Shown here: positions 7,643 to 16,285 of the stretch, one piece after another | Numbering within the stretch: the first letter of the stretch is position 1 | Layout of the letters: the number at the start of each line of letters is the position of its first letter | Assembly (NCBI GenBank): GCA_900767585.1 | Contig: CAAFZP010000096.1 | Location: 1 to 19,108, forward strand | From: Lachnospiraceae bacterium | Lineage (GTDB): Bacteria > Bacillota > Clostridia > Lachnospirales > Lachnospiraceae | Length of the DNA: 19,108 nucleotides | Reading direction: 5' to 3' | Notes under the pieces: generated by a model | Told to the model about the DNA's origin: nothing | The model's database searches: none | What the model saw: only the letters and a program-made list of their open reading frames with translations | Made by a program: the position numbers and the translations under genes

Positions 7643-8300
7643 TTCTGTTCACCCACCTTTCTACTCTTCTGCCGATGGTTGTCAAAATTGTAACCAATAT
7701 CCAGTAAATAACACCTATAATAATGTAACATTCAAAACTACGGAATGTTGATGATATAACAAGCTGGGTATTTCGCATCAGTTCTGCTGCACCGATCGCA
7801 TAGATCAAAGAAGAACCTTTGAGCAATGCAATTACCTCATTAATCAGTCCAGGCAAAATGGATTTGATTGCCTGCGGAATTACTATCCCAAACTGTATCC
7901 TTGCTCCCGACATTCCCATTGCGACAGCCGCTTCTTTCTGTCCATAATCAACACTCTGGATACCTCCTCGTAACAGCTCGGACATGAATGCACCGGCATT
8001 TAAGCCAAGTGCAAGCCAGCCTGCTACAAACGGTGCAAACTTATGTCCGGTTAACTGCGGGATACCAAAATAGATGAACATAATCTGTACAATCTGCGGT
8101 ACACCTCGGAATATCGACAGGTAAATGGATGCAATCCAATTCAATGGTTTAATCTTTGATAAGCGGAATGCAGCCAGAACGAGTGCGATTACAACTGCTA
8201 CCGCTAATGCAATCAAGGTAACCAGTAATGTGCTCTCAAGACCTTTTACCCAGCTCATCCGATACGCCCACAAACTGGAAAAATCTAATTTTAACTTCAT
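7629..8300 (-). CDS. Polar amino acid ABC transporter permease
   Basis: The 223-residue inner-membrane permease of the HisM/GlnP type has about five hydrophobic helices and the ATPase-contact motif around EAAVAMGMSGARIQF. The start chosen is ATG at 8300 (MKLKLDFSSLW) with GGGAG upstream. The in-frame extension to 8381 overlaps the binding-protein gene's end and has no site. A single permease gene implies a homodimer in the transporter. It overlaps the ATPase gene. Confidence 0.93.
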   Translation of the reverse strand: MKLKLDFSSLWAYRMSWVKGLESTLLVTLIALAVAVVIALVLAAFRLSKIKPLNWIASIYLSIFRGVPQIVQIMFIYFGIPQLTGHKFAPFVAGWLALGLNAGAFMSELLRGGIQSVDYGQKEAAVAMGMSGARIQFGIVIPQAIKSILPGLINEVIALLKGSSLIYAIGAAELMRNTQLVISSTFRSFECYIIIGVIYWILVTILTTIGRRVERWVNRSGQR

Positions 8301-8347
8301 AGCAAATCTCCCTTCATTAGCAGCGTAGTTATTTTTCTTCGTGTGAA

Positions 8348-9274
8348 TTAGTCGAAGTCGTACATACCTTCTCCTAACCACTGATCAATAATCTTTTTAA
8401 GCTCTCCGTTTTTCTTCATCTTCTCAATCTCTGCATCAAAGACTGCCTTCATCGGAGATCCCTTTACAAATCCCATAGAATAGTGATTTCCATCGATACC
8501 AGGAATCATAGAATCATCTAACATAAAATATGTAAGCTGACCATCATATTCCTCACAGATATTCTTTGCTCCACCACCATCAATAATTCTCGCATCTGCC
8601 TGTCCGCCAAGTACCGCCATGATACAAGATGCATTGTCATCAAATTCCACAACATTTGCGCCTTCGATCGTTGGAAGCACGGATTCATAATAAGCCTCTC
8701 CAACGTCACAACAGACTGTCTTACCATTCAGATCAGCCGTAGACTTAATTGTATCTGCATCCTCCGCACGAATCAGCATCGCAGACTTTGCTGTCAGATA
8801 ACTCTCAGACATATCTATAACCTTGGTACGCTCTTCTGTTTCATACATACCAGAAATAGAAAAATCCAACTGCTCTGCCTGTAAACCGGCTACAACCTGT
8901 GGAAGCTTCATATCGGATATCTCATATGTGAATCCCAGATCATCCGCCATATAATTCAAAATATCGATATCCAAACCGACCGGCTCACCTGTTGTTGCAT
9001 CATACTCTTCAAAGTTTGTATATCCAACCGACATACCTACGATAAAATGTTCTCCTTCATAAATTCCCTCGTTTCCCGTCAGATACTCTCCGGAATCCGA
9101 ATCGGAAGCGGTTGCTTCTGCGACGGTTGCATTTTCTGTCGTTGTCGCCTCTGTGCTTGCTTCAGATGTCGTTGCCTCTGTGGTGGTTGTCTCCTCTTTC
9201 TTATCTCCGCATCCGGCAAAAAGCGTAGCCATCATCGCCAGAGACATCACCAATGCTGTCATCTTCTTTCTCAT
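8348..9274 (-). CDS. Amino acid ABC transporter solute-binding lipoprotein
   Basis: A family 3 extracellular solute-binding protein of about 308 residues. The signal peptide ends in lipobox LFAGC, so the mature protein is membrane-anchored by a lipid-modified Cys. A Thr/Glu/Ala-rich flexible linker of about 40 residues follows, then the two-lobed binding domain with the typical segment EERTKVIDMSESYL. The ATG at 9274 gives normal spacing (9 bases) from AAAGG; two in-frame ATGs at 9283 and 9280 lie too close to the site. It is the first gene of the operon, expressed from the promoter at 9391-9419. Ligand specificity cannot be read; operon context suggests arginine or another guanidino compound. 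Confidence 0.93.
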   Translation of the reverse strand: MRKKMTALVMSLAMMATLFAGCGDKKEETTTTEATTSEASTEATTTENATVAEATASDSDSGEYLTGNEGIYEGEHFIVGMSVGYTNFEEYDATTGEPVGLDIDILNYMADDLGFTYEISDMKLPQVVAGLQAEQLDFSISGMYETEERTKVIDMSESYLTAKSAMLIRAEDADTIKSTADLNGKTVCCDVGEAYYESVLPTIEGANVVEFDDNASCIMAVLGGQADARIIDGGGAKNICEEYDGQLTYFMLDDSMIPGIDGNHYSMGFVKGSPMKAVFDAEIEKMKKNGELKKIIDQWLGEGMYDFD

Positions 9275-9320
9275 AAACATCATCCTTTCTTCCTTGGTTT
9301 TACGTATTTCTGTATTTGAA

Positions 9321-9336
9321 ATACTGTATACAATAG
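9321..9336 (-). promoter_or_regulatory. GntR-type operator in the transporter operon leader
   Basis: ATACTGTATACAATAG on the plus strand contains the TGTATACA core with imperfect arms. It is about 50-60 bp downstream of the expected transcription start of the transporter operon. Binding there would act as a roadblock rather than by occluding the promoter. It resembles the palindromes at the other four promoters. Confidence 0.65.
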
Positions 9337-9390
9337 AGGTCTTAAGGATTCGAACTTTATTTTCTTCTGTTTGTCCGTTCCTTAGCCGCT

Positions 9391-9419
9391 AATATAAAGG
9401 TCAAATCATGCAATGTCAA
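9391..9419 (-). promoter_or_regulatory. Sigma-A promoter of the transporter operon
   Basis: On the minus strand a perfect TTGACA (9414-9419), a 17-bp spacer and TATATT (9391-9396) form a strong promoter. The predicted leader is roughly 110 nt and contains the GntR-type operator. The 296-bp divergent gap 9275-9570 holds this promoter, the two operators and the opposing promoter; no small gene is seen in it. Confidence 0.7.
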
Positions 9420-9503
9420 CAGATTTTGTGATTTCTTACTTTTATTTTTTAAATGTGCTTTTTGACTTAATTATTTTCTTTAAATCTCATCTTTTTCCTA
9501 GTG

Positions 9504-9531
9504 TACTGTATACAGTATATCGTGATATAAT
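9504..9531 (+). promoter_or_regulatory. Aminotransferase promoter with perfect palindrome
   Basis: A perfect TATAAT at 9526-9531 is preceded by TG one base upstream (9523-9524), an extended -10. The perfect 14-bp palindrome TACTGTATACAGTA (9504-9517) fills the -35/spacer region. No recognisable -35 box is present, as is usual for extended -10 promoters. Regulator binding here would exclude polymerase. Confidence 0.75.
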
Positions 9532-9570
9532 ACAAGCCGTAAAGAATTTACCATTAGGAGGTGTATTTAT

Positions 9571-10845
9571 ATGGAAACAAAAGAAACCATGTATGAACGT
9601 TGTTGTAAAGTTATGCCACCGGTTGCCGGTCGTTACACGACACTTGGCGTTACCAAAGGAGAAGGCTCCTATTTATATGGAGAGGACGGCAAAAAATATC
9701 TCGACTTTGCCAGCGGTGTTGCCGTATGCAATCTGGGGCACAATCATCCAGCTGTAGTCAAAGCCGCAAAAGAACAGATTGATAAACTGATTCATGCGGG
9801 ACATAATGTAGTTTACTATGAATCCTATGTAGAACTGGCAGAAAAGCTAGTTGAACTGACAGGCGGAGACACCATGGTATATTTTTCAAATTCCGGTGCT
9901 GAGGCAAATGAAGGTGCGTTAAAGCTTGCAAAATATGTGACAAAGCGACCGGCTGTCATTTCATTCAAAGGCTCCTTCCATGGACGTACCATGGGAACCG
10001 CAGCCATCACCGGTTCGAATTCTGCTTACCGCAAAAACTACGAACCGATGGTTCCAAGCACCTATTTTCTGGAGTACCCGAATCTGTTCCGTTCTCCTTA
10101 TACAAATGATGGGATACACTGTCCACAGCAATATTTTGACCAGTTTGATTCCCTGTTTTCACAGCTTGTTGATCCATCTATGGTTGCAGCAATCATTATG
10201 GAGCCTATTCAGGGCGAAGGCGGCTATATCGTTCCTCCTGTGGAATTTGTTCAATATGTAAGAAACGTCTGTGATACATATGGAATCATGCTAATTTTCG
10301 ATGAAGTGCAAACCGGATTCGGTCGTACCGGTAAAATGTTTGCATATGAACATTTCGGTGTAAAGCCGGATATCATGTCTACAGCAAAGGCATTAGGCGC
10401 CGGATTCCCATTATCCGCAGTTATTGCTAAGAAAGAGATTATGGAACAGTGGCCTTCCGGTGCACACGGCGGTACATTTGGTGGTAATCCGGTCTCCTGC
10501 GCAGCCGGACTTGCAAGCATCGGGGTCCTGGAAGATGGTGCCCTCGCCAATGCATCTTCTATGGGAATTTACTTTAAGGAGCAATTACTTGAATTGCAGA
10601 AAAAGCATTCCTGTATTGGAGATGTGCGTGGTATCGGTCTGATGCTAGCCATCGAGCTTGTAAAGGAAGGAAATGCTCCTGATACCGCCCTCTGTGCCGA
10701 GACCATGCACAAAGCCGTTGACGAAGGCTTGATTCTCCTGAAATGCGGAACCTACTCCAACGTCCTTCGTTTTATCGCCCCGTGCATTGTTACAAAAGAG
10801 CAGATTGATTTCTGTATCAGCGTCCTGGATAAACTGCTTCCTTAA
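9571..10845 (+). CDS. Class III PLP-dependent aminotransferase (ornithine/GABA type)
   Basis: The 424-residue enzyme is a class III (omega) aminotransferase, the group containing ornithine, acetylornithine and 4-aminobutyrate transaminases. Visible features are NSGAEANEGALKLA (PLP phosphate-binding region), SFHGRT, the PLP-pyridine Asp244 in FDEVQTGFGRTG and the Schiff-base Lys273 in TAKALGAG, spaced 29 residues apart as in GabT. The start at 9571 follows AGGAGGTG. It is led by its own operator-controlled promoter and followed 31 bp later by the MATE gene. In a guanidino pathway it would move the terminal amino group of ornithine, GABA or a similar product to 2-oxoglutarate; which one is unclear. 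Confidence 0.92.
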   Translation: METKETMYERCCKVMPPVAGRYTTLGVTKGEGSYLYGEDGKKYLDFASGVAVCNLGHNHPAVVKAAKEQIDKLIHAGHNVVYYESYVELAEKLVELTGGDTMVYFSNSGAEANEGALKLAKYVTKRPAVISFKGSFHGRTMGTAAITGSNSAYRKNYEPMVPSTYFLEYPNLFRSPYTNDGIHCPQQYFDQFDSLFSQLVDPSMVAAIIMEPIQGEGGYIVPPVEFVQYVRNVCDTYGIMLIFDEVQTGFGRTGKMFAYEHFGVKPDIMSTAKALGAGFPLSAVIAKKEIMEQWPSGAHGGTFGGNPVSCAAGLASIGVLEDGALANASSMGIYFKEQLLELQKKHSCIGDVRGIGLMLAIELVKEGNAPDTALCAETMHKAVDEGLILLKCGTYSNVLRFIAPCIVTKEQIDFCISVLDKLLP

Positions 10846-10876
10846 ATAAATTTATTTTAGATTGGCAGGTGATTTT

Positions 10877-12211
10877 ATGGATATGACTAAAGGAACTCCC
10901 TGGAAAAATATTACACGTTTTTCAATACCGCTGATCTTTGGAAATATTATGCAGCAATTTTACACGCTGGCAGATGCTATGATCGTCGGCAAGGTGCTTG
11001 GTTACAAAGCCCTTGCCGCACTCGGCTCTGCCGACTGGCTTGCATGGTTTATGACTTCAATTATCAACGGAATCACAATGGGATATTGTACCAAAGCTGC
11101 TCAGGAAAAGGGCAGACAGAGTAAAGATGGACTGTTTTCTGTGTCCGCCATGTGTATTTTCCTATCAATTCTTTTGTCCATACTGCTATTCGCGGTTGGA
11201 CAAGCGGTTGCAATGCCAGCCTTAAAAATATTAGATACCCCCTCTGATATCATTACGGATGCATATCATTATTTACGGATCATCTATCTTGGGATTCCAT
11301 TAAATCTGTTTTACAATACGTTCTCCGCGCTGTTACGTGCAGATGGAGACAGTAAAACACCTTTTATTGCTATGGTTGTTTCTTCCATTACGAATGTTGT
11401 GCTCGATGCACTCTTCGTCCTTGTCTGCGGATGGGGTGTTACAAGCGCAGCCATTGCAACGGTATTGGCACAAGGGGTATCTACTTACATTTGTCTGATG
11501 CGGATTTTGAGAAATGAGAATCTACGCTTTACGAAGGACTATCTGACGCCAAACGGCTCTGTCCTGGCATCCATTTTGCGGTATTCTCTCCCAATGACGT
11601 TCCAATTCTGTGTCGTTGCCACAAGCGGCTTGTTTATACAATATCTGACAAATCGTCAGGGTTCTACCTTTATTGCCGGATATACCGCCGCCAATAAGTA
11701 TTATGGCATGATGGAGATGGGAGCAATCGCACTTGCCGCTGCACTTCTGACATATACCGGACAGAACTACGGAGCAGGAAATGCCAAACGCATTAAGCAG
11801 GGCATTTCTGCCAGTCTCTGCGTGTCCGCTGTCATTTCCGGATTCGTCACCCTGCTGACTATTCTGTTTCACAAACCTTTGCTCTCCTTGTTTATCTCGG
11901 CGGATCCCGGAACGTATGAGGAGATTTTCCACTATGCGACACAATTTTTATTCTTTCTGGGTTGTCCTTTGTATATCTTATACCTTCACCATACTTTCCG
12001 AAGCATCCTTCAGGGTATGGGCGATGTCATGACACCGATATTTTCAGGGCTGATGCAGTTTGCCTTCCGCGTCTCATCTGCCTTTATCATTACCTACCTG
12101 GTTGGTCCGGTCGGCATCTTTGCAGCCGAGCCATTTGCATGGACTGGCTCTGTCATATATCTTTCGCTACGGTTAATTTACCGGATACGTCACAACCAGA
12201 TTACAAGCTAG
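10877..12211 (+). CDS. MATE family efflux transporter
   Basis: This membrane protein of about 444 residues has 12 predicted helices in two MatE repeats and begins with the typical MDMTKGTPWKNITRFSIPLIFGNIMQQFY. MATE proteins export cationic or organic compounds by sodium or proton antiport. The ATG at 10877 is chosen because AGGTG lies just upstream; a TTG at 10862 is in frame but lacks a site. It is co-transcribed with the aminotransferase, and so placed under the GntR-type operator. It might export a cationic product or excess substrate, which is speculative; many MATE genes are of unknown substrate. Confidence 0.9.
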   Translation: MDMTKGTPWKNITRFSIPLIFGNIMQQFYTLADAMIVGKVLGYKALAALGSADWLAWFMTSIINGITMGYCTKAAQEKGRQSKDGLFSVSAMCIFLSILLSILLFAVGQAVAMPALKILDTPSDIITDAYHYLRIIYLGIPLNLFYNTFSALLRADGDSKTPFIAMVVSSITNVVLDALFVLVCGWGVTSAAIATVLAQGVSTYICLMRILRNENLRFTKDYLTPNGSVLASILRYSLPMTFQFCVVATSGLFIQYLTNRQGSTFIAGYTAANKYYGMMEMGAIALAAALLTYTGQNYGAGNAKRIKQGISASLCVSAVISGFVTLLTILFHKPLLSLFISADPGTYEEIFHYATQFLFFLGCPLYILYLHHTFRSILQGMGDVMTPIFSGLMQFAFRVSSAFIITYLVGPVGIFAAEPFAWTGSVIYLSLRLIYRIRHNQITS

Positions 12212-12249
12212 GGAGCCGCATATCTATATCTATATCTCTATTTCCAAGC

Positions 12250-12285
12250 AAAAAAAAGCTCTACCCAAAACGGGTAGAGCCTTTT
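12250..12285. terminator. Bidirectional terminator between convergent genes
   Basis: A 9-bp stem GCTCTACCC/GGGTAGAGC (12258-12266 and 12272-12280) has a T-run of eight on the minus-strand exit and a weaker CTTTTG on the plus-strand exit. It serves the convergent amidinohydrolase 3 and MATE genes. A short (TATATC) run at about 12220-12240 precedes it. Confidence 0.85.
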
Positions 12286-12295
12286 GAATCACACA

Positions 12296-13303
12296 CTATA
12301 CAAAATCACGAATCAACGCCTGTGTACCGCAGTGCAGTCCACCGCCCTTCTTCATACACTCTTCATATTCCACCTCAATCACGTCAATTCCATTCTTGCA
12401 CAAAATGTCTGCGGTCTTCTCAAATCCCTTGATCATAACTACCTTCTTCGCACAGATTGGAACCAGATTGATGGCGGTTGTACGCTCATCCGGTGCCTTT
12501 TCGATATAACGGATTCCAAGTTCCTTCAGCTTCTCCAGCAATGCAAACGGTACTGTACGCAGATCCACAAGTGCCAGGTCATAGTCAACCATCGTAATCA
12601 TACCATCAATATGCAGATCATGTCCCGGTACCTGTACAATAAATAATTCAATTCCGATATCCGCAAGCGTTTCCCTTAACTGCCGTAAGCCTTCCAGATT
12701 TGTTCTTGTCGAATATCCACACATCGCATGTTTTGGATCTAAGAACATAAAATTTCCGCCTTCAAAGGTTCCTGTTCCATGAATCGTCTTTAAGATTGGC
12801 ATGCCAATCTCTGCCAGCGTCCGCGTAGCTGCAAGCTCCTCGCCCCGGCGCATATGATTCGAACCTCTGCCGATGATAATACCGCCCGGAATCGCTGTAC
12901 CAATATCTCTTGTATTGATACAGTTTACCAGACCAGGATTTGTATATTTGTTATTATAGATAACTTCTACCCCATTCTTCCGAAGCACATTTGCATATGC
13001 ATCATGTTCTGCCTGCATTTTTGCAAGATCCGGCTTTGTCTTTCCTCCATAATAATATCCTTTTTCTACGTCGATAATGGCATTCAATGAAGGATCATAC
13101 TTGCTTTCATCAATCGTATTGATCTCCTCGTCCGGACGATGTAGCATAACCATACGAAGCTGCCCCATCTCACTATTCATGCCCCATTTTCTTCCTGCCC
13201 AATATTTCTCCAGAAGCTCCGGCGTCTCAAAGTAAGGCTCTGCCTCTGACGGAAACATATGGGAAACTGCATGGCACCATGCACGCTGTGTCTGATCAAT
13301 CAT
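12296..13303 (-). CDS. Arginine deiminase/amidinotransferase-family hydrolase 3
   Basis: The 335-residue paralogue is close to hydrolase 1: same length, same N-terminal LRMVMLHRPDEEINTID and the same MRRGEELAATRTL segment. Catalytic residues are complete: Asp133 (NTRD), Glu181 (FEGGN), His231 and Asp233 (LHID), Cys325 (GGGLHCGTQAL). FEGGN matches the canonical deiminase motif better than the MEGGG of hydrolase 1. The start at 13303 follows AAAGGAGGT. It is the last gene of its operon, 39 bp after hydrolase 2 and just before the shared terminator. Substrate unknown; the difference in residues around the Glu suggests a different specificity from hydrolase 1 (inference). Confidence 0.9.
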   Translation of the reverse strand: MIDQTQRAWCHAVSHMFPSEAEPYFETPELLEKYWAGRKWGMNSEMGQLRMVMLHRPDEEINTIDESKYDPSLNAIIDVEKGYYYGGKTKPDLAKMQAEHDAYANVLRKNGVEVIYNNKYTNPGLVNCINTRDIGTAIPGGIIIGRGSNHMRRGEELAATRTLAEIGMPILKTIHGTGTFEGGNFMFLDPKHAMCGYSTRTNLEGLRQLRETLADIGIELFIVQVPGHDLHIDGMITMVDYDLALVDLRTVPFALLEKLKELGIRYIEKAPDERTTAINLVPICAKKVVMIKGFEKTADILCKNGIDVIEVEYEECMKKGGGLHCGTQALIRDFV

Positions 13304-13342
13304 AGATTTGTACCTCCTTTGTATTTAATCATCGATCCTGCA

Positions 13343-14332
13343 TTACACAAGACTGTCTCTTTTCAGTGGCAATGTAGAGCAGTGAATACCGCCACCCATT
13401 TTATTGATCTCTGTAATATCCACGGTAAGTACTTCCACACCGGCTTTCTCCAGATTCTTACGTGTCCGCACACCGGTCTCTGAGAACAATACCTTACCCG
13501 GTTCCAAAGCAATACAGTTATTCGTAAGTTTCGGATCATCCATATCTGTCTCGATCAATGTATAACCACGCTCTTTCAACATCTTCAGGAACCAGTGTGG
13601 CAATATAAATGTGCTGACCAGAATCTTATCCTTATCCACAGGAAGAAACGCTTCATCCAGATGAATGTAATACGCAGGAAGATCAACAACGATCAATTCG
13701 ATTCCCTGATAAGAAAGCAGAGCACGAAGCTGCTCGATTCCAGCATCATTGATGCGGACGGAACGTCCGATAATCGCAGTCTTTGGATCAAGCATAGAAA
13801 ATGATCCACCCTCTATGCTTCCTGCTCCCTGAATCGCTCCAAGAATTGGAATCTTCTGTTCTGCCAGCATCTTCTGTGTCACAAATGGATCTCCCGCATG
13901 AAAATACATTGCAAACCGTGTCAGAATTGCCCCCTTGGGAACCATCAGGGCAACATCCCGCGCAAATAACAGGTTTGTCCAATAATGGCTTTCATCCTCC
14001 AAATTGACAAGCTCTATGCCCTCCTCTTTTAAGATCTGTGTCATCGCGTCATGCTGATACTGCATTTTTCCAAGATCTGGCAGTTCCGTATCTTTAAAAT
14101 AATTTCGAATCCTTCCGTTTGCGCCCCGCAGGATTCTTGCGCCTGCCTCTTCCTCGAAAACGCCATCCTTTAACTGTTCAATTTCAACGCCCGGTCTGTG
14201 TACTAACATCTTCCGGATTTTTCCTACCGAGTTGTCTACACCGAATTCTGTACCCCAGACTTCGGAAAACACCTCCGACTCAAACATGTTTGGAATCGTA
14301 CTTTGATCCATGTATTCCTGTAATGTTGCCAT
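13343..14332 (-). CDS. Arginine deiminase/amidinotransferase-family hydrolase 2 (divergent)
   Basis: The 329-residue member has complete catalytic residues: Asp126 (FARD), Glu174 (IEGGS), His224 and Asp226 (IHLD), Cys318 (GGGIHCSTLPL). It lacks the MRRGEEL segment shared by hydrolases 1 and 3, where it reads MYFHAGDPF, so it belongs to a separate branch. The ATG at 14332 is preferred: AAAGGAG is 8 bases upstream, whereas the in-frame GTG at 14341 overlaps that site. It follows the AEC transporter gene by 21 bp and precedes hydrolase 3. The substrate is likely different from the other two, but the sequence does not say which. Confidence 0.9.
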   Translation of the reverse strand: MATLQEYMDQSTIPNMFESEVFSEVWGTEFGVDNSVGKIRKMLVHRPGVEIEQLKDGVFEEEAGARILRGANGRIRNYFKDTELPDLGKMQYQHDAMTQILKEEGIELVNLEDESHYWTNLLFARDVALMVPKGAILTRFAMYFHAGDPFVTQKMLAEQKIPILGAIQGAGSIEGGSFSMLDPKTAIIGRSVRINDAGIEQLRALLSYQGIELIVVDLPAYYIHLDEAFLPVDKDKILVSTFILPHWFLKMLKERGYTLIETDMDDPKLTNNCIALEPGKVLFSETGVRTRKNLEKAGVEVLTVDITEINKMGGGIHCSTLPLKRDSLV

Positions 14333-14353
14333 AATTATCACTCCTTTTTCTTT

Positions 14354-15268
14354 TTACATTACAATTGCTGATACCAGCGGGATTGTCAGCACGGACAAAA
14401 TCGTTGTCAGGGAGACTCCTTTCGAAGCCAGCATATAATCTCCGTCATATTGCTGTGCGAGCATCGCTGTCATACTTCCAATCGGAGTTGCAAGCATAAT
14501 CAGACATACCCCAAGCAGCATGGAATCCCTGATCCATATCCGAAGCAGCAATATGCCACAGACTGGTATCACAATTAACTTTATGATTGAAAATATCAAT
14601 AACCGGACATCTGTAATCAAATCCCTGATCTGCATGTGAACCATAGACTGTCCGATCACGATCATACTGAGTGGAGCGGTAAGACCGCTTAATCCACTGA
14701 CAGCGGTCTGTACAAAGGATGGTACCTGCACATCTGCCAGATAACATATAAGTGAAAGAATCCCTGCAATCACACCTGCATTACAGATCTTCTTCCACTG
14801 CATTTTCCCGCTGCCGTCATTTTCTTTTTTCATCGCACAGATACCATATGTATAAATCAAAATATTATAGGGGAATAAAAATATGGATGCATAAAGCAGC
14901 GCCTCCTCTCCATATACCGCGGATATGACAGGAAACCCCATAAATCCAATATTGGAGAAAATTGTCATAACACGAAACACACCTTTATCCTCAGCGGGAA
15001 CCCGTAATAATGGCACAAGCAGATATCCTAACAGAATCAGAAAGAAAAAGACACCAATTGCCACAACAAACGTAGTTGCCAATGCCTTTCCTGTCACCGT
15101 TTTTGTATCGGAAACACCAGCCGATAAGATCAGCGCGGTGTTCGCAATATTTACAACAATCCATGAAAATGTCTTTGCGACATCATCCGTTATAATATTC
15201 TTTTTCCCACAGACAAATCCAATTCCCATATAAAAGAAAAGTACCAGCATCTGTTGCAGCAATAACAT
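14354..15268 (-). CDS. AEC family transporter
   Basis: The 304-residue membrane protein with about ten hydrophobic helices belongs to the auxin efflux carrier (AEC) family, whose bacterial members move organic acids such as malate or malonate. The N-terminus MLLLQQMLVLFFYMGIGFVCGKK and the C-terminal half (PLSMIVIGQSMV, LATPIGSMTAMLAQQY) are typical. The start at 15268 follows AGGGG. It lies between the 2-hydroxyacid dehydrogenase (34 bp) and hydrolase 2 (21 bp), so it could carry the dehydrogenase's acid product or a pathway substrate; direction and substrate are unknown. Confidence 0.88.
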   Translation of the reverse strand: MLLLQQMLVLFFYMGIGFVCGKKNIITDDVAKTFSWIVVNIANTALILSAGVSDTKTVTGKALATTFVVAIGVFFFLILLGYLLVPLLRVPAEDKGVFRVMTIFSNIGFMGFPVISAVYGEEALLYASIFLFPYNILIYTYGICAMKKENDGSGKMQWKKICNAGVIAGILSLICYLADVQVPSFVQTAVSGLSGLTAPLSMIVIGQSMVHMQIRDLITDVRLLIFSIIKLIVIPVCGILLLRIWIRDSMLLGVCLIMLATPIGSMTAMLAQQYDGDYMLASKGVSLTTILSVLTIPLVSAIVM

Positions 15269-15302
15269 ATTTCATCATCCCCTATTCCGTGGTAACCTGT
15301 AT

Positions 15303-16268
15303 TCACACAACACGATTCCCTGCATAATCTGTTTCTCCACGCATATGATTGACCAGATTCATACACGCCTGTGTCCGCAATTCGTTCATGGAGCGTTCCG
15401 AATAAAATGCACTGTGTGGCGTCAGAATCACATTTCCACGATGTAATAATTTACAATTCTTCAAGTCTGGATTCTCGTTCTCCAATACGTCTATCCCCGC
15501 ACCGGATACAAATCCTGCATCCAGTGCCTCACAAAGCGCATTCTCATCTACTGAAATTCCCCGTCCTACATTGATAAACAATGGACGTCTCTTCAGACTA
15601 TAAAACCAGACCTCATCAAAATAATGCACGGGCAATCCATCTGCACTCTGATGGTTGATTATAACGTCTGCCACCGCAGCCACATCCTCCGGCTCTATTT
15701 TTTCTGCGCCATGCCGTCTGACTACCTCGCTGTCTGCATGTCTCGATACAACATATACTCGCATTCCCATAGCTGCCAGAGTTGCAACCGTCTGTTTCGC
15801 AATCTTTCCAAACCCATAGATTACGACATTCTTTCCATATGGGACGGTTACACTTGCATATGTATAGTCCCATTTCAGGGATCGATTGATATGATGATCC
15901 TGTTTTTTCAATCCCCTCATAAGCGCTAACATCATAGATACCGCATGAATCGACACCTCCTGTGTACAATAATCCCGGACATGATACACTGCTACTTTAT
16001 GTTTTTTCGCTGCTGCACAATTAATATTGGTATACCCGGTTCCGGTCACAGAGATTGCCTGTAATTTTTTTGCTGCCGCAAAATATTTCTTTCCAAACGG
16101 AACATACGAGGTAAGAATATATTCTACATCTGCAAGCTCCTGCACATAATTTTCATCTGGTACATAATGCCGGATTTCAGATTCCGGCAGCATCTTCCGA
16201 AACAGTGCACATATCTTCTCAAATTCTGCTTCTTCATATGTCATATCACAAACAACTATCTTCGGCAT
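15303..16268 (-). CDS. D-isomer-specific 2-hydroxyacid dehydrogenase
   Basis: The 321-residue NAD-dependent enzyme interconverts a 2-oxo acid and a D-2-hydroxy acid. The nucleotide-binding motif GFGKIA is at 152-157. Catalytic residues are Arg236 (INVGRG), Glu265 (DVLENENP) and His285 (TPHSAF), with family spacing. The start at 16268 follows AGAAGGG. It is the first intact gene of the operon, 18 bp after the remnant of amidinohydrolase 4. A 2-oxo acid from deamination of an arginine-like compound would be a fitting substrate, but glycerate- or phosphoglycerate-type substrates cannot be excluded. Confidence 0.88.
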   Translation of the reverse strand: MPKIVVCDMTYEEAEFEKICALFRKMLPESEIRHYVPDENYVQELADVEYILTSYVPFGKKYFAAAKKLQAISVTGTGYTNINCAAAKKHKVAVYHVRDYCTQEVSIHAVSMMLALMRGLKKQDHHINRSLKWDYTYASVTVPYGKNVVIYGFGKIAKQTVATLAAMGMRVYVVSRHADSEVVRRHGAEKIEPEDVAAVADVIINHQSADGLPVHYFDEVWFYSLKRRPLFINVGRGISVDENALCEALDAGFVSGAGIDVLENENPDLKNCKLLHRGNVILTPHSAFYSERSMNELRTQACMNLVNHMRGETDYAGNRVV

Positions 16269-16285
16269 ACGGCATCCCTTCTTTT

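Noticed and set aside
11522..11944. Long open frame opposite the MATE gene, and similar frames opposite the other genes
   Set aside because: They lie entirely antisense to well-supported genes, have no recognisable family and no ribosome binding site.
5887..14332. Classical arginine deiminase (arcABC) operon
   Set aside because: No ornithine carbamoyltransferase, carbamate kinase or arginine/ornithine antiporter is present, and the hydrolases are shorter than ArcA.
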